Shown: positions 1-12,982 of the stretch, piece by piece
Position numbering within the stretch: position 1 is the first letter of the stretch
Layout of the letters: every line of letters begins with the position of its first letter
Assembly (NCBI GenBank): GCA_022695795.1
Contig: MU404057.1
Span: 868,001 to 932,000 of the forward strand
Length of the DNA stretch: 64,000 bases
DNA from: Biscogniauxia marginata
Lineage: Eukaryota > Ascomycota > Sordariomycetes > Xylariales > Xylariaceae
Direction of reading: 5' to 3'
Translations under genes and position numbers: made by a program
Notes under the pieces: model-generated
Databases searched by the model: none
Seen by the model: only the letters and a program-made list of their open reading frames with translations
Told to the model about the DNA's origin: nothing

Positions 1-3000
1 GTGCAAGATGACTGGCTGGGTCTCACCTGGTAACGTCCCGGACCTTCTTTTGCCATCGCCAGCTCACTCCCTCATCCATCCATCCATCCATCCCTCCCTC
101 TTCCATATCGCGAACCGCATCGCGCAGAACGAGAAATATCCCCGCGCTGCTGCACCCCAACCTGCGTGTAAAATCCCCGCGTCCTTGTCGACCCGTCAAT
201 GATACACCGCCCGGGATGTAACATGCTCGCTAGGTAGGTATGTATGCCATCTAAGAGCCTCAGATTCCGCTGGCCCCTATTCGGCGTATAATCCTTGACG
301 GGTCGACCATAACCGCTAGTCGCTAAGGTGATCATTACACCACAGCGGATTAACGACAAATATTATGCAAGCCCATTTATCAAATCCAGCAAGATCTCTA
401 TGCAAGCGACAAGGGAGGGCCGGGTTACATTTCCCTTTTTCCTTCTCGGCTCTTCCATGTTTATACCTTCCTAGCGACGTGCATGAAGACTAGACCCAAG
501 TTGTGGTTGTGACCTCGTAGGTGAAGCCTGTGTCGGTGTTTAGGTCAAGCATGTAGGAAGATCCATTTAAGGTAAGCAATTCCCGGCTTGAGCCTCAATG
601 CCGCTCTCCTTCTGTTCTGCCGGCTGACTGTAGTAAGACCTGGCGTCCCCCTCCCCCCTAATCAAAGGTAGGATGGTGCAATGCATTCACACTACGGCAC
701 CAATTGAGGTGCCCTTTGCCTCTCGGCGGCCATCTATCCAGCCTTTATCTAAAATGCCGCACGTATATCTTCGATCGTCTCAAATTGGCCAGTTTGCCAG
801 GGGATCCTGTTCTGCGAGTTTTGCCGCCGTGGCCTAATGGCCTAATAAAGGGGTGAAAGTGCCAGGCTATAGGGCACTAGCATATGCTGCAGGCGGCATG
901 ATGTTATCTGCATGCTACTATATAGGCCTCATATGACATTAAGTAACGTTAGCGTACGAGAACATGGCTTCTAGCAAGTAGCCATCATGTGGTTGTCAGA
1001 CTGAGCAGCCTGTTCCAGCTCAATACAGTTACCGTGAAATGGAAAGCACGTGCCCCATATTAGGTACATCGTAGAGACACCCATACGTTATTGACACTGT
1101 TTAGGTACAAGACGCCCAGGCCTAGTGTTCGTCCGGTCTTGTCGTGCTAGGCATGGCATGAACCCCCTTCGGGTATGTGTGTGATGACTAGTTGCAGCAA
1201 GAAGTATCCACTCGTGGTGCCCTTATTGGGGCAGGTGGCCTACAAGGCGACCAGCCACACCTAGGGGTTGCCTGATCCGTGACTCTACCGAGTGTCGAAT
1301 GGGGTTTCCGAGGTGCCTAGAAGAGGAAGTCAGCCAGGACTGGTGACCACGATCTCCTGCAGAATCTTGCATCTTTGCGGCTGAAGCTATCATCAGCCAT
1401 GATCTTACGGTACGATCCGGTTCCAAATGTTACAGCGTTCCACAACTGTGAAGCGACCAGGTAGTCTAGATACTCGGTACGCCATGTGAGGATCGTGCCT
1501 GATCTAGTATTAAGCGCCGGGTCCCATTTCTCGGGTCCACCTCAAGGCTGTAGATATTCTTACCCCATAGCGTTACATCCCATGTTGGCTAGGTAGTTGA
1601 CTCGGCTGCCTGAGATTCGACGGCTATATTTTGTTTAATAAGAATGTTTACCACCTTACTAGCCGCCCTTAGCTTGCGTAAAACATAGCTCTAGATATAG
1701 GGTCCTTATTCACACTACACCAGCATTTCGGTTGAGAGCGTATCCTAGCCTTATCAGGATTACTCTGACAAGCAAAAGTTTGCGAGTAAGTGCTTACACA
1801 AATACGTTCTGATCGTTTGTTGGAAACAGTGTTGCATTGGGTCAAAATCTTCAAGCCCCTAAAGCAATCGCGTAAGGCCCTCGGCTATCCTGCGAGGCAA
1901 AAAACTTTCCAAGTAGCGACGGTTTCCAAGTCCACAACCTCCAAGACGCTCACCACATATAGCTAAACAAGTACGAATCGATACGACGTCTCTACTTCCG
2001 AATATTACGTTAACCCCTTTCCCCGAAACGATACCGCGTGCCCGATGAACATTTTCCATATCTTTCTCGATAACACCGAAATAACCTAGACCCATCCATC
2101 AACCTCCTTCGCCTAGAGCGTTGAGACCTATTAAAGGTTCATCCTTGGTGTAAAAATCAGTCTCTTGGGGAGACTGTTATCGCGCCAGGATGTCGCGCCC
2201 ATCTCACGAATGACGTAACACAAAATTGCTGCCTGAGCCCCTATACTCCCGACGAAGCCATCTCGAGATGCCCCGACAACGTCTAGGAACCATGATAGTT
2301 CAATTAAGGATGGCGGTTGTGTCCTAGGAAATATGACCCAACAACACATGGTATCAATCAGTCAAGTGACTACTTTTCACGGAACAAGAAATACAAAATG
2401 CCGCGTTGGGGCCACCTAGAAGACAACTCTTCGACGAAACGCAGGATGTACTACGTTATTGATGATGCTTCGTACTGGAAGACCATCTTTTTGGATGTAG
2501 CACCCAGGGCACATCAGTTTATTGATGACAAGACAATGTTTAGTTATCCTTTATCGAACCAGACGACATTATCCTGAAGTGCAATACGAGCCCAAGGCCA
2601 ACCCCATAGCCTCTTTGAGCTTCGCCAGCTCTATATCGTTCTTCTGTTCAGCGAGTCTCCAACAAGGGATCTGAATGACGTACAAAGGAGAAAGGGTGTA
2701 GGTATGGCGCCTGTTAGTTGTCAAATCTTACCTTGCGAAGCCTCCTCAACCTAGATATATTCCACAATGCTCCGAAGTCGCCCATTCTCGCGGTTTCAAT
2801 GGTTCCATTGAACTTCTGGTAATATCAGATTTTATGATAGACTCTAGGCCCACTCCGAACATGTATGGGTTTGTACGTGAAACACATATATGCATAAGGA
2901 GACAATTAACGCTCCTTGTAGGTTTAATCTAGGACTAATTACCTATATATACACCGATAAGACCAGGATTACCCCTATTCGAGAGTCCATAGCACTGTAA

Positions 3001-3009
3001 CAACGTTGC
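1..3009. other. Left-edge region without a recognised gene
   Basis: Base composition is mixed. Short open frames occur on both strands (the longest are under 100 codons), but none has a recognisable domain, and none could be extended through plausible splice sites. A short CATC-type tandem repeat lies near position 77. From about 2.9 kb the sequence becomes steadily richer in A and T and merges into the first RIP-mutated block. I see no RNA gene here. Confidence 0.5.
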
Positions 3010-6000
3010 AAGACTCGTACTGTGCGTATACTTCCATAAAAGCATTGTGTTACTATCTTATTAAGCCATGTTAATATATATCTGCTGTCTTGGTTAATGT
3101 TAATATGTTATTTATATTAACATTTGTTGCGTAATATAAGCCCTAATTGCTCTTTGCATAATTAGCGGCGTCGCTTTTTAGTGCGGCAACTTTTGATATA
3201 TATATTAACTTAAAGAAACTTTTCTTACGAGACTTATTAAAATTAAGACCTTTATTAATATTGTTAGTAAAATAACTATTTAAATCTCCTAGATAAAAAA
3301 TCGAAGTTACGCCTTTAAAAAGATATAAAGAATATTTATTTATATAACTATATTTTATAAAGGCTTGCTTTTATTTAAACACTTTCGTTTTATTAACTTT
3401 TATTTTATATATAATAAGTATAAATCATTTATTATTTATTAATATTTTTATATTTTTACTTTATAATTATTATAAAGGGCTAGTTTATATAATAAGATTA
3501 AAACCTTGAATTTCATATTTATAAGTGAAATTACTAACTTTTTAAGTTGTTAATATAATGGTTATAAAGCATTATTATAATAATAATTTATAATTAAATA
3601 ATTAAAAACGAAAAATATTTTTAAAGTTAAAAGTTAAAAATATATAATTATATAAACGATTTAATTAAAGTTTTTTTTATTAAAATAAATAATTAAAATT
3701 AAATTAAAAGTAATATATATATATATAATTATAATATAAAATTTAGTTTTTTAAAATGTTTTTTTTCGTTTTTAATAATAAAAAGATTAATTTATTTATT
3801 ACTTTATTTAATTTTAAAAATAGCTAGTTTAAATAAATAGTTAAAAAGCATTATATTATAGTGTGGTTTATTTCTTAATAAACTAGCACCCGCACGCACC
3901 TCGTACGAGGCCTTTATAAGGGCCTCGTTCGCGTCCGACGCGAGGGATTTTCCTCGTCACCTCACTTTTCCACCTCCCACGAAGGGTGTGGTTTTTAATC
4001 GTGGTCGGAGGTTTTTTATGCTTCTCCTTAGATTTGAGTCCTAATTGATGGCCAGCTACGACAGCGCACCGCCAAGCCTCGAAAAAAGGCTTACGCTCTT
4101 TTAATACATGCGTTTAAACTTACTCTTATGCAATCCTGTGAAGTGAAATAGATGTTAACTTTATTAAGGTGAATTTCTTTAATTTATAACATTTTCTTTT
4201 AACGTGTCTTATAAACAAGTGAGCCACACAAGCGAGTAAACTAGTTTTTATAACTTTTATAGTTTTAATTATTAAAAAACATTTACTTAGCATTAAAATT
4301 AATTAATAATTATTATTATTTAAATTGTTTTTTTTTAATTTTACGCTTTAAAAACTAAATACTTTTTTATATTAAATATTTAGTTTTTTAACGCGTAATT
4401 TAAGTTAATTAATAAATAAATAATATACTTATTATTATTATTAAAACGTATAAAACTATATTTATATATTTTTTAAAAATAAAATAAAATAAAAATATAT
4501 TAATTTATTTATTTTAAAAATTAATAATACTAATAAAAACTTAAATAATTTATATAATTAAATATAAATAATATTATTTAAAAATAAATTATTATAAATT
4601 AATGACATTTTATAATATTTTTTACATAATATTATAAAAACGAAATAATAATATATTTATATAATTAATTATAAAACTAAATATTTTTATTTTTATATTT
4701 TATAAAGAAATAATAATCGTTTAACGTATTATTAATTTAAATAATTAATTATTTCTTTTTCGTTTAAATTATATTATTATAATAATAAATCTCTTATTAC
4801 GTAAACGCGACGCAAAGCGCGTTAAAAAAAAACTAAATCTTTAATTTTATATAATAATAAAAATTATTATAAACGCGTTTAAATAAACAAATTAATTATT
4901 AAAAAGCTTTATACGAAAATTTAAATATATACCGAAAATAGTTTAAATTAATACGTAAAATAATTATAAAATATAAAATTTTAAAAGAAAATATATATAA
5001 TTTTAATAAAATAAGGTTTATACTTAAAATAATTATTTAAATTAATATAATAATAATAAATATAAAACGATATAAATAACTTTAATAAGTTTAATAAAAA
5101 ATCGAGAATAAGTTATAATTATTTAAGTTATTAGTATTAATAATTTTATTATATTATTATTTATTATATTAACTAAAAAAACATTTAATTTTATAATATT
5201 ATAATAATTTATTATTATTAAAAAATAATTAAATAAAAAATAAGTTTAATATAAAATTTATAAAGCATTTTAACTTTTATATTAAAAATCGAATATAAAG
5301 TTTTAAACGTTTATTAATTCTAAATAATTATAAAATTTATTATTTTATAAAATTTAAAGAATATTATAAAAAACTCGATATTATTACACTTTATATACTT
5401 AGTTATTCGTTATATAAATTATAATTTCTTAACTTTATATATTTTAATATTTTAAAAAAGATATATAATAATTATTTAAAAAACTTAATAAAGCGTTATT
5501 ATTATAATAATTACTTTAAATATATAAATTAAGTTTTATATAATTAAATTAATTCTTTTTAATTTAAAAAAGGTTATTATTATATTACTTTTTATATAAA
5601 AAGCGTATATACCTTTTTTCGATCTCGATATAAATTAAGTATTTTAAAAAGCTAAAATACTTATAATAATTTACGAAGTATTATTATAATTTTATTTTAT
5701 TATAAATAAAGTTAAAAAACACTAAAGAAATTTTTATAAGTATTATAAATTTTTATAATTAATATATAAAATTACTTATTTTTAAGAGATAAACCACATT
5801 TTTAATAAATAACGTAAAATTAAAAATAAATAATTATAAATAAAAAGAATACTTAATATAAAAAAAGAAATAACTTTATAAATTAAAAAAGATAATATTA
5901 CGATTAAAAAAAAGGGTCTCGAAAAAAAGTAATAACTAAACTAGTTATAATATACATATTTATATAATAAATAAAAAATATTTAATAATTTAAATTTCGA

Positions 6001-6620
6001 GAAGTTATAATTAATTTTATTTATTATTAATTCTTTGTTTTAATTTTAAAGGGTTTTAACTTAAAAAATGTAATAAACTAATTAACTTAAATTACGCGTT
6101 AAAAAACCGAATACTTAATATAAAAAAGGTATTTAATTTTTAAAGCGTAAAACTAAAAAAACGATTCGAATAATAATAATTATTAATTAATTTTAATGCC
6201 GCGTAAATATTTTTTAATAATTAAAACTACGAAAGTTATAAAAACTAGCTTACTCGTTTATATGGCTTACTCGCTTATGAGACACGTTAATGTTTTTTTA
6301 TTATTAACTTTAAAATATTTTATAATATGTCTTTATTATTTCTACTAAAAAAAGAAATGTCTTTTGTGACGAGAGGGTGGTTACCAACCACCTAAGCCAA
6401 CCCCACCTCCCAAAAAGGTGCCAGGATATCAAGAACGCACTTAATATTCTTAGGTTAAAATATATGGCTCACGGATTCCTAGGTCCGTAACTCCTTTACC
6501 TTTTTAACGTAGCAGTGATATTAAGTTTAATATAATAGTTTAGGGTGAATAATACTCTGGGTGTTCTTCGTACGGCGATATATGATAATTCTCACTTTTT
6601 AAAATATTCATTATTACCCC
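3010..6620. repeat. AT-rich RIP-mutated repeat block 1
   Basis: About 3.6 kb of nearly pure A/T sequence dominated by TpA and poor in CpA/TpG. Stop codons occur in all frames, so there is no long open frame. A transposon-like element with inverted ends (4202-6287) occupies most of it. Two patches, at about 3885-4130 and 6360-6430, keep normal G and C content and flank that element. The composition is what RIP leaves in ascomycete repeats, by C-to-T change on both strands. An AT isochore of another origin is less likely because the inverted repeats differ only by transitions. Confidence 0.85.
4202..6287. mobile_element. 2.1-kb TIR DNA transposon, RIP-degraded (Tc1/mariner-pogo-like)
   Basis: The first about 58 bases (4202-4259) are the inverted complement of the last about 58 (6230-6287). 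The outermost bases are ACGTGTCT, with TA on both outer sides (4200-4201 and 6288-6289), the target duplication of Tc1/mariner-superfamily elements. The eight differences I count between the first 42 bases of the two arms are all transitions, as RIP produces. Each arm contains two subterminal copies of an AAGCGAGTAA-like motif, plausible transposase binding sites. The length suits a Fot1/pogo-type element with a single transposase gene. A plus-strand frame near 5070-5100 vaguely resembles a DDE-domain motif with Asp/Glu changed to Asn/Lys, but the transposase cannot be read with confidence. The TIR motif is shared with the foldback element at 33971-34407. Confidence 0.7.
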
Positions 6621-9600
6621 TACTGAGCCTGCAATGGGTTAACATGTTACACATATGAATGAGTGAGGATGTATAGGCTTACTAAGCAATAATGAATGCT
6701 CTTTGCCGTACAGTCATTGATTTTCCGCCTACCTTACCGGTAATCACCTATATAATAAGCGATCCTTTGCACCTGTTGTTTCTACCACTAACTAATTATT
6801 ATGATGTAGAGTCAGCCAAAAAGCTCAAGCTCTAGTGAAGCCACACCAAGAAGATACCTACCCGGCACGCTCATAAGGGGTATGATGACTGTTGAAGTGC
6901 CAAGTAAACGTTACACCACTCGCCTCGAATCTACATGATTCCTGGTGGTTCTCCCAGACAGTGTAGTCATTATTTCAAGCAACGCAATACACATGTGGGC
7001 GAATACCCTGCGAGAACGATAATGATGTGAGGGCGTTAATATAAATTCTTCGACTCTTCGACCGAACTAAGTAGTAGCACTTACCCATTAGATATATCTC
7101 CTCCCGCTTTTGCAGTCGGTATTGATCAGATGTATGCCCTCGATGACCGATCATCGGGCATGGATAGAAGTGCCGGAAAAGCGCCAGTGATGGCGGAGAA
7201 ATTAATCTTCTCGAGTATGTAGCTAAGACGGAATATACTGTATAATCGAGTGGGTAAGTCGAGCATTTGTATAGGGAATGGTGGATGTCGTAGGTTAGTG
7301 GAAACAAAAGTTAGAATTGCGGATGGCGATCAACAATATTTAGATAACATTAACCCATTGGGATAAAATTTTGGTTGTATCCTAGCAGCTAATGAGATTC
7401 ATGGCTTCTAAATCCTTCAGGTCCATTCAATCGATATGTTGGCGATTTCTGCTGACCGTCTCTGGACCACCGTTTGTTCGACCCAATCAGATCTTGGCAT
7501 GTAAGGTGCTGACAAGACCGTGTTCACAAAAATCTAATATTTCTAGTCTCGCAGCTCACCCATTGATTTCCGCGAATGGCTCAGGTTGTCTGAAGAAATA
7601 CTCAGAGCAGCAGAAATACTATGAGATACGAGGGAGCCAGTGTGATTGAACCAATCCTCCCATCATGGGCATACCCCGAAGGAGGTTTCTGGTGGGGAAG
7701 AGGGCTACGAAATAATAGGAAACAAATAAACATGTTATACGTGTCAGGTTGCTGACTTTGTCGTATGGGTATCATTAAAGATTTGTTGTCCCGGGGAGCT
7801 GGAAATACGAATGGGCAGGGTGTAGTCTATTTACTCGTGGCCCTCCTCACTGCTCTGGGCCTTGGTCGATACATGCCGCAACAAGAAGCTGCTAGGTGAA
7901 AGTCGTTGAAAATGCATAAAAAGGCCATCTCTAGAGCACCGTTATTTCTGATGTTTCACACAACAACTACAACATTAAACTTCCACTGGGGAAGGTCGTA
8001 ATCATGGGATGCTGGCAAGCTTTTGATAAGGCTGGTATCTTGATATGCTCACTTTTGAATTTTTGTATATTCATAGAATTTCTCTTGACTAGCTAATACA
8101 TGCGTGCTTTAAATATACCTGCGATGTCTATACGGCTTCTAGGTAATTGAGGAGCTCCAGGTTCAGCATTTCTATGTCCTATATTGGCCCCTGTTTTGCA
8201 ATGTCCAACCCGTTTTAGAATATTTCTAGGTAGACACATAGGAATATGAATGCTGAACAATAATATTGTCAATGGTAACGCTGTACCTAGTGCAAGATAA
8301 CCAGCTGGAGTAGGTAGGAATAATAATTCCGAGCTGAGTGTTCATATTTAATGTAGAAGTGGGCTTGGAATGTGAAGCGAGTGCACAGTCCTTTTTTCCT
8401 TTTCCTTTTTCTTTTTCTTTTTTCCTTATTGTGGTACAATAGCGGCGTACTATGGTGTGCCCTTTCTATTGTTCCTTTTCCGTTGCCAGAGTGCTCCTAT
8501 TGTCGGCACACAACAAACAATAACAGTCCCTGCCCCACAAACTGATTGCAAAAAATTATTTATTCCTTATAAATTCTCCATGTCGGCATTCATCTCTCGA
8601 AACATCTATCATCTCTCCACTAAACTTTTTTTCACGTCGACTAACATTCGACCTTATCTTTATCGAAGATCACGATTCCTACCTACAATGGACCAACAGC
8701 TACCTGTGTTCATCAACGATTATACCTTACAAAATTATCCCATCCAGGGTCCTAACAAAAGACGTTGCTCATAACGAAAGAGTGTATGAAGCTGCCTCCC
8801 ATCTATTTTTGCTTTTGCTTTTTGTCATTGCTTTCAGCTTCCTCACATTGTTTATGCACTGCAGACACTAACATTCTACTATCTTACTCCAGATCCTCCT
8901 TTCGCTGAGCATCTCTTACAGCCTACGCACAGTGTTGGCATATAAGAACTCTTTATACTTGCCATGAAGGCTCATAAATAATCATTTATCTAAGGGGTAC
9001 GCCTTTAGCAAATCTTGATAACGGCCATAGTCTACGGTACTGTCCCCTCAGACAATGACCAAAAAGGCCAAATGCTCCGGCCGGGTCTACACAAGCAGCG
9101 TCACTGTCCAGCACCACTGTCGACTCTGGCGATGCCACTACTCTTAAGAGTGGCATCCATCGCAAAGGCATATGCGTCGCCTATAACAGCGCCAACTCTC
9201 GCTTTTGGCACGAGGCCAGAAGGAGAGGAGGGAGAAAATCACCTGCGACTTACGCAGAAACCCAACGAAATAATGGAATGACGATGGTAGAGGCCATGCC
9301 AGAGCTTGCCTGGAGACGGTAGCGGATCCAGTCATGGTGGCTGTAAGTTGATTTGCTTGATCTTTTAGTCGCTATATTACTATTATGAAGTAATAAGTCT
9401 AATGGCAGACCTAGCCCTTGCGAGAAGGCCCATCTCCTGGACGACATCCACGTAAGTACGCCGACACCTTAACCCATTTTCACAACGATCCTCAACCTTC
9501 CTAGCTGTCACTATTCCCATTCTCTGCCCCCTCACCATCAAGTTCATGATTCCATTTCATAGTGATATTTAATACTTCTGAAGCTCTGCTTATCTAACAA

Positions 9601-12600
9601 CCCTTTAGGGCCTTCATAAGTAATCAATCAAGCTGTCTTAAAAACGAACAAAACCACAACCCTACCAACGAAACAGAATCAAGAAATTCATAAAGCTCTA
9701 TACTACAATAATCGACATACATCTATCGGCATGCTCATAAAAATCTGCGTGAGAAAATCAAGTCCTTGCTGCGGATGTCATTTTTATTCAAATCAATTCC
9801 ACGACGGGAATCTTACATTGTTGCCAATCACAACATTTGAAGCCTCGATGACTTCGGTATCTATAGATGTATCCGATCTACCATCCTAAACTACTACGGT
9901 ATCGGTTCTCTGGTCTTACGGAGGTTGCAATCTGTGACGCTTGATCTGCTTAGTTCTGGGGGGGGGCCTATTTGAACTGATACTGCACCTCGCCCTGACA
10001 CTCTACGATGTCAGGGCCTTTTCACCAACCCATCTTGCCCCCCCTCCCCCCTACAGAGCAAAAATGAGGACGCCGGAAAATTGGGCATGATTGTTGCCGT
10101 CAACCTGCTACGCGGAGAACTGAAGCTCCACGAATCGCAACAATTCAAACTGGACGGTGTAGTATGGCATCACACCTAGTACTCCGCTGGCCAACTGGGA
10201 ATACAGTATTAAGCAGGAGATCTTTCTATCATAACACCCTCTGGTACATACTCTTACACACAAACTTGCAGCACCACCCCAAGGAGACCGTCAGCGATAG
10301 GAAAGGCAAAATATAAGAAAATAATTGGATGATAAAGAGGCTGTTTGTGTGGAAATGGCTATAACTCCATGTATCAGGAGAGTGAGGGGATGCACGACAG
10401 ATGGAGAAGAAGCACAGGGATAGGACGACAGTTGGACGGTGTCCCGATGTTAACTTGAAGTGAGGTAATGAAATAATTGGTACGCGAAGAGCTAGAACTA
10501 AGATACCTCCCTGGCCCTCCGGTCATCGAACCACTGGGGTTGAAGAATTGCAAAGACCTCCGCTCGTGTCTCTCAAGATGGTGCTTCTACATGCAATATA
10601 CCCTTTTGCTTCCCAGAAGCATTATACCTGCAATTTTCTTGGTCACTTCAAGTCCTCTCTAGTGCGAGTTTCGATAATGATTCCTGTTGGGAGCTTTGAT
10701 AGTCATGGCCAGGCCGGCTTTGCTGATATAGTAGCCCCCTTGGCGATCTCCTTGATTTATCTCATGATTACCTACTTATGTCATCAATCAGAAAACCTTT
10801 AGTTGTCTGAAGTCACAAGTGATGACGGATGTGTCAGACAATAGAATCGATATGTCTATTCATGGGTCGAATTTTACTTCCTGTGTCTTGACCAAAAAAA
10901 GTCTACCAGAAATGATCACGACTTCTACCCCCAACATGTCCCTTACAATCTAGCCTCGCCGTAAACTAATATACCAATATGTTACAGGTGTCGACTTTAT
11001 ATCTAATAATAGAAACATAGAAGAGTACTGCTGATTTGAAAGCCACATTCACAGCTAGAGCCAACCTCTTACTCTCAGGCTATCGAGGATTTGTGCATAA
11101 GTTTCCAACATTCGCTTTACGTCAATTGGTTGTTATGCAGCTTCAGGGATGACCCGCTATATCTGTGGAGATTGCTCAGAATCCTTGAACTAATGCTCAA
11201 CCGGGTATCATCGCTACTTCCACGATATTCCCAGAAGGCCCGAGATCGAGTCGTATAGTTTGGGGGGTTTTCGGTGGAGCTGGCACCGGTGTGATATTGG
11301 GGTATTACTTGGAACATCTACTTCTCCATCTGAAGGCCATTCTTGAACCCTTGAAGAACATCACGGTGGCTCTTTGTGCTGCGCCTACTCATTGAGTGTA
11401 TGTCGTCCAGAGGACAACCGGCAAACTCCGATGTAAAGAGCCTTGTTCTATAATAGGCATTGTCAGCTTGATGGGATTCAGCGCAGTAACGATTTGCCTG
11501 CTAGCAAATCTTGGCCCATCTCGAAGACGGAATAGCGGATTAGCTCTGTGGTCAAATAAGACGGAGAAGGGTGGTTACCGATTGTTTTTGGTGATTCACG
11601 GGCACATTGACCAAATGAGGGAAGTGGAAACCATACGACGGGGTCAGCAGGACACGAAAGGATGATGACCCGGTTCTTGAGCTAAGTAAAAAGCAAAAAG
11701 AATTGGCCGGCATTCTAGATTTTCTAGGATTTGTGATATGTTGTAAGACGGCCCAAGACGAGAAAACAGGCATATCAAACTTGAAGCTTGAGGTCGACAG
11801 AGTACGGAGATTTCCGGCGATCTGCTCCTTAGTACATCGAATGCTTAACGCTGAGTAACTCAGGGTTAGTTGTAGCTCCATTATTTCCCCTATCCTGGGG
11901 ACCGCCCATGTGCTGCAGGTATCGTGGAGTAGCATCCCGCGACTACTCGAACAGGGCCCCCAGCATCACATCATCGTGATAAATCCGGGGATGCCAACCG
12001 AGGTTCGAGTAGCGGGATTTCACGGTTCATCGTATGTAGCATGCACCTGATCCACAGATAAGCCACTAGTCTTCGGATGATTCTCGGTAGGTGATAAATC
12101 CATTTCTTCGAATAGTGCAATCGATCTATCAGAAGTCCGTATGTGAGATTGCATGAGATGGGTATTCTAGTATCCAATCGAAACCCTCTTGCCAGGTAAG
12201 GTGGAGATACAAATTAGGGAAGACTAACTTGATCTGCTGCACTAGATATTGAAGATCATCGTGACGGCAAAGCCTGTCTCAGCTAGGTGACACTTTTTTT
12301 TTTCCAAACTGTGGGGAGGTGAATGTATCAGGTAGTTAACGAGATAGCAGCAACATTGACACATGGATTATGTATGTCGCCAGATTTCGAAGTAGTATTT
12401 AGCCCACATGACGAGATATGTCGATGGATAAAATTATGGCCTGTTGGATTCGCATCCCGGCTTGGAACCCGCAGTCCGCATTTGACGCCCACTGTCAAGG
12501 GTTCCCCTGAACGATTGATTAATGTACATACCGGAAGATCTCCAAGTGATGAACCGTCTTCTGTGTTCACGATACAGTACTCCACTATGAGTTGATTGTT

Positions 12601-12640
12601 TGTCAATTCGAACCCCATTCCTACAGCATATAGCAATGAT

Positions 12641-12672
12641 CGAGCGTAACTAGAGACATCTAGTTACGCTCG
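12641..12672. repeat. Perfect 13-bp inverted repeat with 6-nt loop
   Basis: Bases 12641-12653 (CGAGCGTAACTAG) are exactly complementary to 12660-12672, leaving a six-base loop (AGACAT). In RNA or single-stranded DNA this would form a strong hairpin. No T-tract follows, and no flanking gene is recognised, so its role is unknown. Confidence 0.8.
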
Positions 12673-12954
12673 AACACCCGGGGACAGATGCAGTTGGGAG
12701 GCAAGAAATGTTGTTGTAGATAAAGAATTCAGAGCACTGAGAGCGCCTCTTAAAGATGGCGGTACATCATCCGAACTCTGTCGTGTGACATGATACCTCA
12801 CCTGGAATCGATCCTGGTTGCTGGTGGGCCCTTTCCCTTAAATATTGTGTATCCTAGAGCCGTAGCCAAATGGTGAAAAAGCGTACAGGATGGCTTGCTC
12901 CCCTCGGGGCATGGGAAACTCGAAGGCAGGGTTTTGCGACTAATGTGACGTGTT

Positions 12955-12982
12955 GGGGGGGGGGTTGGGGGGGGTTGGGGGG
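12955..12982 (+). repeat. G-tract cluster (G10-TT-G8-TT-G6)
   Basis: Three long G runs are separated by TT. The runs are long enough to give four G-triplets, so an intramolecular G-quadruplex is possible on this strand. Homopolymer-length errors in the assembly are also possible. Confidence 0.7.

Noticed and set aside
11117..11935. Overlapping frames on both strands suggesting a membrane or NLR-type gene
   Set aside because: A short hydrophobic GVILGYYLEH segment was tempting, but no exon chain or recognisable domain could be assembled around it.
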